A stretch of 64,000 nt of DNA from Bacteroidota bacterium (GTDB taxonomy: Bacteria; Bacteroidota; Bacteroidia; Chitinophagales; JADJOU01): contig JADJOU010000001.1 of assembly GCA_016713645.1 (NCBI GenBank), positions 62,001 to 126,000 of the forward strand, given 5' to 3'. A program made the translations under genes and the position numbers. The notes beneath the pieces are model-generated. The model was not told the origin of the DNA. It saw nothing but the letters and a program-made list of their open reading frames with translations, and searched no databases. The first letter of the stretch is position 1. Every line of letters starts with the position of its first letter. Below are positions 21,187 to 30,920 of this stretch, one piece after another.

Positions 21187-21768
21187 ATGGCTCACAAAAA
21201 AGGTGTCGGTAGTTCGAAAAACGGAAGAGAATCACATAGCAAGCGACTTGGAGTAAAACTCTATGGTGGTCAGACTTGCATTGCAGGCAATATTATTGTT
21301 CGTCAAAGAGGAACTCAATTCCACCCGGGAATTGGTGTTGGAATAGGCAAAGATCATACGATTTATGCACTTGTTGACGGAACAGTTGTTTTCAAAAAAG
21401 GCAAAAACGATAGAAGATTTATCTCTGTATTACCAGGAGTTCCTGCTACTACAGTTCAGCCAACTGAAACAAAGAAAGCTTCAGCTAAGACAGCAGCTCC
21501 AGCAAAAGAAGAGAAAAAAGGCGATAAATTAGAAATCATCGAAGGAATCGGACCAGCGATTGCAAAGAAATTCAACGAAGCAGGTATCTTTACCTTTGCT
21601 GAATTGGTTGCTGCAGGAACGGAAGGATGTCAAAAAGTCCTTGACGAAGCAGGTGCTAGATACGCTATGCACAATCCATCTACTTGGTGTCAACAAGCTC
21701 AATTAGCAGCTGATGGCAAATGGGATGAGTTGAAAGCATTACAAGCAGAATTAGATGGTGGTAAATAA
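21187..21768 (+). CDS. rpmA: 50S ribosomal protein L27 fused to a helix-hairpin-helix domain
   Basis: A 193-residue protein. Residues 1-85 are canonical L27 (MAHKKGVGSSKNGRESHSKRLG, GNIIVRQRGTQFHPG, then KKGKNDRRFISVLP); Gly-Ser-Ser-Lys-Asn-Gly is at the end that reaches the peptidyl-transferase centre. Residues 86-115 are an Ala/Lys-rich linker. Residues 116-190 are a helix-hairpin-helix module with LEIIEGIGPAIAKKFNEAGI and FAELVAAG, then a Trp-containing C-terminal helix (WDELKALQAEL). L27 is normally about 85 residues. The added domain type usually binds nucleic acid or protein; its role on the ribosome is unknown. No frame break, and codon use resembles the neighbours. Confidence 0.93.
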   Translation: MAHKKGVGSSKNGRESHSKRLGVKLYGGQTCIAGNIIVRQRGTQFHPGIGVGIGKDHTIYALVDGTVVFKKGKNDRRFISVLPGVPATTVQPTETKKASAKTAAPAKEEKKGDKLEIIEGIGPAIAKKFNEAGIFTFAELVAAGTEGCQKVLDEAGARYAMHNPSTWCQQAQLAADGKWDELKALQAELDGGK

Positions 21769-21787
21769 TCACTTCACACAATAATTA

Positions 21788-21821
21788 AAAAAGCCGATTT
21801 CTATGAAATCGGCTTTTTTTT
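21788..21821 (+). terminator. Terminator after rpmA
   Basis: The stem AAGCCGATTT/AAATCGGCTT has a 5-base loop and is followed by a T8 run. It lies 20 bp past the rpmA stop. Confidence 0.9.
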
Positions 21822-21904
21822 ATGAAAAATCTCTCCAAATTATTATTCCAATGTTTATATTTGAATACGGATTCTGCAAAGAGTCTAGAAATTAAAACTT
21901 TAAG

Positions 21905-23446
21905 ATGCTGGAAAAAACATATGGAAGCGCCGTCTACGGCGTTGATGCCACTACAATAACCATTGAAGTGAGCGTAGTCACAGGTTCAAAATATTATATG
22001 GTTGGTTTGCCCGACAATGCCGTCAAGGAGAGTTGGCATAGAATGGAGTCTGCAATTCGCTATTCCGCCTTCGCCATGCCGCGGAGAAAAGTCGTCATCA
22101 ACCTCGCTCCCGCAGATATTAAAAAGGAAGGATCTGCATATGATTTACCCATAGCGATTGGGATATTAAAAGCCAATGCACAATTTGAAGACACGATTGA
22201 TGTTTCGAAATACATCATCATGGGCGAACTCTCACTAGATGGCTCTATACTTCCCATCAAAGGGGCGCTCCCCATCGCTATTCAAGCCCGCAAAGAGGGA
22301 TTCAAAGGATTTATTCTGCCCAAGGCCAATGCGCGCGAGGCAGGCATCGTCAACAACCTCGATGTCTATGGCGTTGAAAATATCAAAGAAGTAGTCAATT
22401 TTATTGAAGGAAAAATAAAAATCCATCCCACTTTTGTTGATACCCGTCAGGAATTTGAAGATAATTTAAACAACCTACGCCATGATTTCACCGATGTAAA
22501 AGGGCAAGAAAATATCAAGCGCGCCATGGAAATCGCTGCAGCGGGTGGCCACAACCTCATCCTCATCGGACCTCCCGGTGCTGGAAAGACCATGCTCGCC
22601 AAGCGATTGCCCTCTATCCTACCGCCCTTGTCATTGCAAGAATCGCTAGAGACGACTAAAATTCACTCTGTCGCTGGATCGCTCAGAGGCGGTGAATCCC
22701 TCATATTCGAAAGACCTTTTCGCTCTCCCCATCACACGGTGAGCGACGTGGCACTCGTCGGTGGGGGGAATCATCCTCAACCCGGAGAAATTTCACTCGC
22801 ACACAATGGCGTCTTGTTTCTTGATGAATTGCCTGAGTTTAAAAGAACCGTTTTGGAAGTCCTGCGCCAACCCATGGAAGATAGGATGGTGACAATATCT
22901 CGTGCAAGATTTTCGGTAACCTACCCCTCGAGCTTTATGTTGGTAGCATCGATGAACCCTTGTCCGTGTGGGTTCTACAACCATCCAGAAAAAGAATGTG
23001 TCTGCGGACCCGGAGTCGTACAAAAGTATTTGAATAAAATATCAGGTCCCTTGCTCGATCGCATAGACTTGCACGTAGAAGTTACGCCAGTTTCGTTTAA
23101 TGAACTCACCAGCGAAATCAAAACAGAACCGAGCATTCATATTCGCGAACGCGTGATTAAAGCCCGAGAGATCCAACAAAAGCGCTATGAATCCATTCCC
23201 AATATGCACAGCAATGCGCAGATGGGCGGACGAGAAGTGCAAGAGATTTGTATCATCACTCCTGCGGGAAAAACATTGCTAAATAGAGCGATGGAAAAAC
23301 TCAGTCTTTCTGCCAGAGCTTATGACCGCATTCTAAAAGTAGCACGCACCATTGCCGACTTAGCCGAAAGTGAAGAAATCAAAATCGAGCATTTGGCAGA
23401 AGCTATTCACTATAGAAGTTTGGATAGGGAGAATTGGGCAGGGTAA
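21905..23446 (+). CDS. comM: YifB/ComM-family Mg-chelatase-like AAA+ ATPase
   Basis: A 513-residue protein of the family whose ComM member is a helicase that promotes branch migration during natural transformation. The N-terminal Lon-protease-like fold lacks a catalytic Ser/Lys pair. Walker A is IGPPGAGKTMLAKRLPSILPP (about residue 222), Walker B is GVLFLDELPEF, and a cysteine cluster (MNPCPCGFYNHPEKECVCGP) forms the family's zinc site. The C-terminal AAA lid is RILKVARTIADL. Intact. Starts at the ATG at 21905, 84 bp past the rpmA terminator. Confidence 0.93.
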   Translation: MLEKTYGSAVYGVDATTITIEVSVVTGSKYYMVGLPDNAVKESWHRMESAIRYSAFAMPRRKVVINLAPADIKKEGSAYDLPIAIGILKANAQFEDTIDVSKYIIMGELSLDGSILPIKGALPIAIQARKEGFKGFILPKANAREAGIVNNLDVYGVENIKEVVNFIEGKIKIHPTFVDTRQEFEDNLNNLRHDFTDVKGQENIKRAMEIAAAGGHNLILIGPPGAGKTMLAKRLPSILPPLSLQESLETTKIHSVAGSLRGGESLIFERPFRSPHHTVSDVALVGGGNHPQPGEISLAHNGVLFLDELPEFKRTVLEVLRQPMEDRMVTISRARFSVTYPSSFMLVASMNPCPCGFYNHPEKECVCGPGVVQKYLNKISGPLLDRIDLHVEVTPVSFNELTSEIKTEPSIHIRERVIKAREIQQKRYESIPNMHSNAQMGGREVQEICIITPAGKTLLNRAMEKLSLSARAYDRILKVARTIADLAESEEIKIEHLAEAIHYRSLDRENWAG

Positions 23447-23824
23447 AAGTGGTGTCTGTCCCTACACAGTGTAGGGATGGAGTCTGGAGTCCAAATTATG
23501 GACTCACATTTTAGTAAAATAGATGTCAGTCTTAGTATCTAATGGTATTTGATTTATCTGTATAGTATATGGAAAAATATGTAACTATCGAAACAACTTG
23601 CTGATATTCTTATAATATGTGCGTTTAAGTTATAAGGAATTTTACTAGTGTATCATTTATGTTTTTACAATAAAGAATCGAATGCTCAATTTTGTTATCA
23701 ATTGAATAATTTTTCAATATTTCTATTTTTTGTATATACAAATAATGTATCCGAACTGCGATATATATATATATTACAATTTTTATTCTCATTACATTGA
23801 GAAATAATAAATAAAAAAAAGAAA
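23447..23824. repeat. Gap with palindromic repeat and an orphan operator-like palindrome
   Basis: No gene is seen in these 378 bp. The perfect palindrome TCCCTACAC-A-GTGTAGGGA (23459-23477) followed by GGAGTCTGGAGTCC is one member of a dispersed family (others at 33675 and 50982). At 23729-23742 lies TTTGTATATACAAA, nearly identical to the operator of the XRE gene at 27443. A short TA dinucleotide run occurs around 23761-23775. The gap separates the ordinary comM region from the AT-rich module to its right. Confidence 0.6.
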
Positions 23825-25270
23825 CTACCTATTAATATCTTCATACTCTTTCTTTAATTTTAATATTTTTTCTTCAATTTTCTTTATATTTATATCCCCT
23901 TCATTAATAATATTGTTGTTATGTGTTTTCATAGTATTATAAATTCTTGAATTAACATTAATATCAGAATTACTAATATTAAATTTGGCAATATTTTGTA
24001 TAGATATAATTCTGTTTTTTAATTCTTCAAAAATAGACATTTCATTTTGAATGCCAATTTCCTTCCAATATTTTACCCCTTCTATTTTCCCTATTTTAAA
24101 TTTCTCCTTTTCAAGTATGTTTTTATTTTCCAATGTATTTGCAAATTTTGGATTGGAAATTAGCCAATCCCTGATTGAATTACCTCTTTTGTAGGCAATC
24201 ATCTCAGTAGTCTCATTACCATAACCACCATATACTTTATTTTCAACTATGTAATTTATCAAAAATTCAAAAATACCCAAATTTTCATAATCATTAACAT
24301 GAGATTGTTCATGAGCTACTAATGAAATTGATTCTATAACACTAAATGACTCTGAATATAATGAATTATCAAAAACTATGTTTTTATCAAGTGTGATTGC
24401 TTCCATTTCTCTATATTCAATTGCAGTTATTGCTGCAAGCTTCTTCCAGATTGAAATGGATTTTAGAAAAACTGATTCGTTTAATGAACCCCAGTTTGAT
24501 TCTTTTAAAATTTTCTTATCATATTTTAAAGCTTCACTTAAAAATTCAATAGTGGATTGTTTTAAATCTCCATTTCTATCAATTACAGATCTCATACCTT
24601 TCTCAAAAATTGTCACAGGATTGATTGATTGATTCGCTGAATTAATTGGTTCTATTACTATATTGTTAGTATTATCTTTATTCCATTGATACATTGTCAT
24701 TTCATTTACTACACTTGTCGACCTTACATCTCTCTGCGCATTCGACGGAAGTTGAATCACCTCGCCGGGATAAATTCTACTGGCATTGCCAGATTGCAAT
24801 GTGGTTTGGTTTAGCTCCCATAATGTCTTCCATGAAGTTCCATATTTTTGTGCGATGGAAGATAAGTTATCTCCTTTCTTTACAGTGTAACTAGCTGTAT
24901 CACCTATCTTTGGAAGTTGAAGAGAATTATTGGGAATGATATTTTGGAGTGCAAGCTTTTGCAAGGCAGTATTCGCCGCTTTGGAGTTCAAAACTTTTGA
25001 AGCACTGTTTAATTGGTTGATAAGGTTGTTGGAGACCACTTTTTGTTTGGTCTCCAACTGCTTTATCTGATTGTTTAGTTGGTTAATACGAGCCAGATTG
25101 GTCGCTTGAGTTTTCATCAAATGCGCATGTTGCCATTGTCTAAAAATATCTGCCGCTTCAAGTACAAGAGCAACAACTGCAGAGGCTGATAACAACGATT
25201 TAAGTGAAATTGATGCACCAGCCCCCACACCTGGAGGTGGCGCAACTCTCTCTAAAGTATTTATTCCCAT
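23825..25270 (-). CDS. LysM protein with zincin-like C-terminal region
   Basis: 481 residues in three visible parts. Residues 21-44 are hydrophobic (SLLSASAVVALVLEAADIF) with a coiled-coil-like stretch to about 95. Residues 128-175 are one LysM domain (YTVKKGDNLSSIAQKYGTSW, IYPGEVIQLPS). From about 200 on is an AT-rich tail I do not recognise. The tail contains SLVAHEQSHVNDYENLG, an HExxH zinc motif, with Glu residues about 30 positions later (NETTEMIAYKRG) that could supply the third ligand, so a metallopeptidase-like fold is plausible. Base composition changes sharply near 24680, where GC drops to well below 30%. Probably the second gene of an operon with 25320-27183. Secretion route unknown. 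Confidence 0.65.
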   Translation of the reverse strand: MGINTLERVAPPPGVGAGASISLKSLLSASAVVALVLEAADIFRQWQHAHLMKTQATNLARINQLNNQIKQLETKQKVVSNNLINQLNSASKVLNSKAANTALQKLALQNIIPNNSLQLPKIGDTASYTVKKGDNLSSIAQKYGTSWKTLWELNQTTLQSGNASRIYPGEVIQLPSNAQRDVRSTSVVNEMTMYQWNKDNTNNIVIEPINSANQSINPVTIFEKGMRSVIDRNGDLKQSTIEFLSEALKYDKKILKESNWGSLNESVFLKSISIWKKLAAITAIEYREMEAITLDKNIVFDNSLYSESFSVIESISLVAHEQSHVNDYENLGIFEFLINYIVENKVYGGYGNETTEMIAYKRGNSIRDWLISNPKFANTLENKNILEKEKFKIGKIEGVKYWKEIGIQNEMSIFEELKNRIISIQNIAKFNISNSDINVNSRIYNTMKTHNNNIINEGDINIKKIEEKILKLKKEYEDINR

Positions 25271-25319
25271 TATTACAATTTACTTTTAATAACAATTTAG
25301 TCATTAATAATCCCTTACA

Positions 25320-27183
25320 TTATGCTTCACCATCTTCTTTACAACAGTCTTGTCCAAAAACTTCTTTATAATGCACCGCCTTTTCTATTGGATCAGCAAT
25401 ACCATTAATTATTCCTATCGCTTGTTCTAATTGTTGGTTTCTCAATTGCTGCGCATAAATACTTTCACTTTGTAAATCTCTGTTGTAGCAATCCAATGCT
25501 TCTCCTTGACCCAATAATGAATCTACAATTACAGGCTGTCATTGTATGGCTTTGAACTCCTAAGATAACTCCAGGCACAGTAATATTGCCACAAGTATGA
25601 GAGATTTTTAACCCTCAACCACAAACAAGTCATCTCGCCAGGGAAGATAGCACCACTACATACATCTGTATAGGAGTAGGCAGAAATTGTTGAGGTTCAA
25701 AAAAATTGATGAAATTTTCATCATAATTCATCACCATTCTAACTGGCCCCATGAGCATCCCAAAGACTTCATTCACATGCTCTGGTTTAATAAGGGTATT
25801 GAGCAGATCAAATAGGTTGTGTGAAAATACTCTTTGGACTTCCTGAGTTTTATCATTATAAAAACCAAATTTAATATTTTTTAGCCAATGAATTGTTATG
25901 TACTCTTGTAACAATTCTCTAAAAACAAAATTTAATGTTCTACTTTGATTGACATTCTCCAATTCTCTGACAATTGTAGTCTCCTCACCACTGCTGACTG
26001 TATTTGAAGTTGTTGTATTGACTGGTATGTCTCTATGGTAATTACTTTCATTTACATTGCTTGAAACAGCATTTGATACAACAGATTTAATTTCACTCTG
26101 CATGCCTTGCTGTGTTGATGACAAACTCATAGTTGAACTTGAACTACGGTTTGCAAAGATCGCTGCTAAGAGTCCTGAACCTTCTTCTTTAGTAGAAGTA
26201 AATGAGAACCCACCATTTTCACTCTGATCTTTTTGCTTTCCATTTTGTTTTTGAAGTGATTTTTCAAAACTATTCACACTTGCTTGATTTATTGAGTCAA
26301 TAAAGTTTGAAGCATTATTAATTGAAGAAACCGAATCTCTGTATGTTCTAACAGATATGGTAGTTTTTTCATTGGGCAATAATGAAAAAGTATTGATTGT
26401 TTTTCCCGCACCATATTGTCCAAGATAGCTGCAAATCATAGATTCGTATTGTATAAAAAAGCCACATTTGTCAACTCCTCCAGATTCGCTGCAGGAATCA
26501 AATTCTAAATTTAATTTTCCCATCGCATCTTCACTAAATCTAGGGATTTTTCCTAGTAGAATTTGATCGACAATAATCTCTATATCAAAGTCCCTAACGG
26601 AACCTAGAGGAAAGGATATAGTTGCCTTAAATCCCAACAAACTGGATTGGGTTTTAGTATTGTAACTAATAGGTATTTTGTCATAAATCATATTGAATAA
26701 ATTACCTTTATTACTGTTGCATAGCTCCATTTTCCTTTGCTATTCGTATACAATGGTTCAGCATAATTTAATGGAATATCCGAAGGTAGAGCTGGCATCC
26801 CCATTCCACTTGTAAAATCGCTGTCATCGTAATAGTCAGTTTTGGGGTTAGAGATGAATCATAAAAAAAACAACTGAATTAGGACAGTTTACAACTAATT
26901 TGTAATTAAGGAAATAAACCGAGTTGGCCTGCTTTAAATCATTAATAATTTTATCTTTAATTACTTCTCTAGCCTCAAATCTAAGCGCATAAGCTTGTGG
27001 AGTTGTAGAAGGTCCGCCCGCAAAATCCTCTTTAAAATATAAAATTGGTATTTTAAACGGCAAAGTAGAGAATAAATTCACACAATTCTCTTGCTCCATA
27101 TTATAGTTTAGTATAGGAGCATTGCTGTTACTTTCTTGTAACTTAATAAATGGTTTTGATTCGCAATTGTTTGGATTTGGCAT
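25320..27183 (-). CDS. Large protein of unknown family (at least five frameshifts)
   Basis: I do not recognise this family. Joining overlapping frames gives about 620 residues from the ATG at 27183 to the stop at 25320. Landmarks: FKIPILYFKEDFAGGPSTTPQAYALR near the N-terminus, CSYLGQYGAGKTINTFSLLP, a Ser/Asn/Gln-rich low-complexity stretch (about 26020-26270), LLQEYITIHWLKNIKFGFY, MGPVRMVMNY, YLPWRDDLFVVEG, HTCGNITVPGVILGVQSHT and a Cys-rich tail (QDCCKEDGEA). Breaks lie near 26866 (T8), 26830, 26708, 25650, 25615 and 25530. Conserved-looking sequence continues on both sides of each, so it may be whole in the cell. It ends 49 bp before the LysM gene, suggesting one operon. No signal peptide is evident. 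Confidence 0.6.
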
Positions 27184-27396
27184 ACTAAAGTGTTTTTATT
27201 TTTTTCCCTTACTCTTTTATGGTTTTCAGGAATCCCATAGTTCTACACTATAATTATATAATGTTGGACTTTAAAAAATGAGGCTGTATTTTTTTCCTTA
27301 AAATTGATAATATCTAGATAATTCAATTTAATGATGGAATATCATACCTTAAACTTCACATTTCAAATCAAAGGTAATACTTAAAATATTTATTTT

Positions 27397-27434
27397 ATTT
27401 GTGAGACACAAATAATATATTTGTAATATACAAA
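27397..27434 (+). promoter_or_regulatory. Promoter and twin palindromic operators of the XRE gene
   Basis: TATATTTG (27416-27423) is a -7 box. Two related inverted repeats cover it: ATTTGTG-AGA-CACAAAT (27397-27413) and TTTGTA-ATA-TACAAA (27420-27434). They share the half-site TTTGT and sit two helical turns apart, the arrangement expected for a dimeric XRE repressor acting on its own promoter. The TTTG at 27398-27401 is only 14 bp from the -7 box, so the -33 region is weak. Confidence 0.65.
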
Positions 27435-27442
27435 CTAAAGTT

Positions 27443-27787
27443 ATGCACCTAGGAGAAAAAATTAAAGTTTTTAGAGAATTGAAAAATATATCACAAAAGG
27501 GATTAGCAAATGTATTAGGGATAAGCCAGCAAGCCTATAGTTACCTCGAAAAAAATGGTTTGGATTCGTCAGATAAAAAATTTGATATTATTGCTAACGC
27601 ACTTTCTATAAAAAAGGAAGTAATCGAAAGTTTTGATGAGCAAAAGATTTTTCAACAAAACTATTATAATCACGCAATTGAAAATAATACAAACAATTGC
27701 AACAACTGTGCCTTCCAACAAAATGGACAAGAACTGATTTTGATTTTAAAAGAAATGCTTCTAGAATTAAAAGAAAAAAATAAATAA
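27443..27787 (+). CDS. XRE-family (Cro/CI-type HTH) transcriptional regulator
   Basis: 114 residues. Residues 4-60 are an HTH_3 domain (GEKIKVFRELKNISQKGLANVLGISQQAYSYLE). A polar Asn-rich linker with CNNC follows and the C-terminus is a Lys/Glu helix (LILILKEMLLELKEKNK), probably for dimerisation. It is transcribed away from the unknown/LysM gene pair with a 259-bp shared gap, so it may control that pair as well as itself. AT-rich like its neighbours, unlike the flanking housekeeping genes. Confidence 0.88.
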   Translation: MHLGEKIKVFRELKNISQKGLANVLGISQQAYSYLEKNGLDSSDKKFDIIANALSIKKEVIESFDEQKIFQQNYYNHAIENNTNNCNNCAFQQNGQELILILKEMLLELKEKNK

Positions 27788-28176
27788 TTGTTTTCACTTG
27801 CATCTCTCTTGGTTAAATTATCCTATGAATTTAAAGTTTTCTAAATTAAATTGATTGTCAATATTTTTTAAGGGATTCTATTTAAGTCTAAAATAATCGT
27901 TTTTTTCATGTTTTGACAATCAATATCCAAAATCATCCCCCTTTCAAATTCGCTTTTAATCAGTCATCTCTACTAAACCCAATCGTCCACTGCACTTTGT
28001 ACCGTGTCCCAACTTTAGTTGTGTAGGGATTGAAAATAAATCTAAAGTGGTGTTTGGTGTTTGGTGTCTGGAACATTTGTGAATTATAAATCACAAATAA
28101 AATCGTCAATTCCACCGAACTGAATCGTAACTCGTACATCGTACATCGTAAATCAAACGTACATCGTAAATCAAAC
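27788..28176. repeat. Dispersed repeat block between XRE gene and mutS
   Basis: No gene is seen. 27991-28029 carries the unit CTTTGTACCGTGTCCCAAC plus TTTAGTTGTGTAGGGA, also found at 35577-35620 and inverted at 33403-33442. 28127-28172 holds three tandem copies of a GTACATCGTAAATC-type unit, also found at 33371 and 35296. Around 28050 the GTGTTTGG unit is repeated three times. Confidence 0.65.
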
Positions 28177-30771
28177 TCATCCTTTCAACATTCGTTTCCA
28201 CTCACTCAATTTCATCAATGCCTCAATCGGCGTCAGTTTATCGACATTCATTTTATCCAATTCTGCTTGAATTTGTCTGACCATGGGATCGGTTGTATCG
28301 AATATAGACAATTGTAGATTGGTATTTTTCGGTAAGTTTTTCAGGCTGTCTTTATTGTTTTGCAGCGCTGCTTTCTCTTCCAAATCAGCGAGGATCGCAT
28401 TCGCTCGATCGACAATCTCCTTGGGCATTCCAGCCATCTTGGCGACGTGAATTCCGAAACTGTGTTCAGAGCCACCTTCTACCAATTTGCGCAAGAAGAT
28501 GACTTTGTTTTTCATCTCGCGCGTGCTGATGTGGTAGTTTTTGATTCGACTAAATTTCGGTGCCAATTCATTCAATTCGTGATAGTGGGTCGCAAATAAT
28601 GTCTTGGGTTTTGCATCGCAATAATGCAAGTATTCCGCCAAACTCCACGCGATGGAAATCCCATCATAGGTGCTGGTTCCTCTTCCGATTTCATCCAACA
28701 AAATCAAACTGCGCTCAGATATATTATTGATGATGCTCGCCGTCTCATTCATCTCCACCATAAAGGTACTCTCTCCACTGCTGATATTATCCGATGCACC
28801 GACGCGCGTAAATATCTTATCGACGATGCCTATTTTTGCGCTCGCTGCGGGCACAAAACATCCGATTTGAGCCATGAGCACAATCAATGCCGTTTGTCGC
28901 AACACGGCACTCTTACCACTCATATTCGGACCAGTAATCATCATGATCTGTTGTTCCTCCGAATTCAAATACATCATTCGGCACATAGGCATCGCCTAAT
29001 TCCAATAACTGTTCAATCACAGGATGCCTGCCATCTTTGATATCGATAATGAGAGATTGATCGATAATCGGCTTGACATAATTGTTCTTTTTGCTCGCCA
29101 AACAGAAGCTGAGCAAGCAATCCAGCTCCCCAATGATATTCGCATTGAATTGTATCGGCGCAATATAATCGTGAATGTAGACAATCATTTTCTGAAAGAG
29201 CTCCTCTTCGATTTGAAGAATTTTCTCTTCCGCCGTCAATACTTTTTGCTCGTATACTTTCAATTCCTCCGTGATGTATCGCTCTGCATTGGTCAGTGTC
29301 TGCTTGCGCATCCATGTCTCGGGCACTTTATTTTTATGCAAATTCGTCACTTCGAGGTAATAGCCAAATACATTATTGAATCCCACTTTCAAACTCGAAA
29401 TCCCCGTCGCTTCAATTTCTTTTTGCTGAATCGACAAAATATAATCCTTGCCCTTCTGCGTGATATTTTTCAATTCATCCAATTCGAAGTGAACGCCCTC
29501 TCTGAATACATTGCCCTTGTTGACCGCCACAGGCGCGTCTTCCATGATTTCATTTTCTATTTTATGAATCAATTGTTGGCAGGCATTGAGCAATTCGCCG
29601 TATTTCAACAAGACGGGATTTTTGCTCTCCGCCAATAAATTTTTAATGGGCTCGATGCAAGACAAACTCCGCTTGATTTGTATCACTTCGCGCGGATTGA
29701 TTTTACCGAGGGATACTTTCGAAATCAATCGCTCGATATCGCCGATGGGTTTGATGTATTGAATCAAGGTATTTGCCAGTGAATCATCCAAAACAAAATC
29801 CGCTACGACAGAATGTCGCGCTTCGATGGCAGCGATATCTTTGAGTGGCAAGATGATCCATTTGCGTATCAATCGAGAGCCCATGGGCGTCTGCGTCATA
29901 TCGATTACATCGCAGAGCGTCTTGGCATTTTCATTGGGGCTGAATAATAATTCGAGGTTGCGAATCGTAAATCGATCCAACCAAACATGTTGGTGTCCTT
30001 CGAGCAAATTGATCTTGCTGATGTGTTGGGTGCGGTTGTGCTCGGTCTGACCGAGGTAGTACAATGCAGCGCCTGCAGCAAATGTGGCCACATCGTATTG
30101 CATGATGCCAAAGCCCTTCAGCGAGATGGTCTCAAATTGTTTGAGCAATAATTCCGTGGTATATTCCTGTGTATAGACCCAATCATCGATGCTGAAGCAA
30201 AAGAATTTCGTGCCGAACAATTCTTGAAATTCTTTTTGATTTCGCTTGGGATAGATGATTTCAGCGGGTTTAAAACTCTGCAATAATTTATCGATATAGG
30301 AGGCATTGCCCTTGGAGATGATAAATTCACCCGTGGATATATCGATGAAGGCGATGCCAATTTCCTCTTTATCGAAAAAGAGCGAGGCCAAATAATTATT
30401 CTTATTGGAATCGAGGATATGGTCATTGGAATTGACCCCCGGAGTGACCAGTTCAGTGACGCCTCGCTTGACGATGGTCTTAGTCTTTTTGGGATCTTCC
30501 AATTGATCGCATATGGCCACGCGATAGCCCGCTTTCACCAATTTCGGCAAATAGGTATCGAGGGAATGATGGGAAATCCCGCCAGTTCGATATAGGTGGC
30601 AGCTCCATTGGCGCGCTTTGTGAGGGTGATGCCCAAGATTTTCGATGCGGTGATGGCATCGGTCCCAAAGGTCTCATAAAAATCCCCCACGCGGAACAAT
30701 AGAATCGCATCAGGGTACTTGCCCTTGATTTGATTGTACTGTTTCATCAATGGAGTTTCTACGACAGACAT
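28177..30771 (-). CDS. mutS: DNA mismatch repair protein MutS (two frameshifts)
   Basis: Mismatch-recognition ATPase. About 865 residues when corrected, from the ATG at 30771. Domain I has the mismatch-binding Phe-x-Glu in VGDFYETFG; the connector, lever and clamp domains follow; the ATPase has Walker A TGPNMSGKS, Walker B LILLDEIGRGTST and the signature ATHYHEL. Breaks: near 30567 (one C missing; ELAGFPHHSLDTYLPKLVKAG) and near 28970 (two bases missing; VPNDVYLNSEEQ). Since both sides are fully conserved, a consensus error is more likely than a mutator. If real, the strain would lack mismatch repair. Divergent from the FAH-family gene. Confidence 0.93.
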
Positions 30772-30920
30772 GGGGAGATTTTAGTAAGCAATATTAAGAG
30801 AAATTTATTCAATTCTCCAAGAAGTAAATAAAATTAAGTGTTTAAGTTTCAACATTTCAATATTCAATCAATAATAATCAATCAAGGCATTCAATTTTCA
30901 ATATTTTTACCTAAAAAATT

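Noticed and set aside
23825..27183. Contractile injection system or phage tail locus
   Set aside because: A LysM protein alone is not enough; no sheath, tube, baseplate or AAA+ tail ATPase genes are present nearby.
29024..29638. Plus-strand open frame of 204 codons opposite mutS
   Set aside because: Lies wholly within conserved MutS sequence on the other strand; no motif and no start context.
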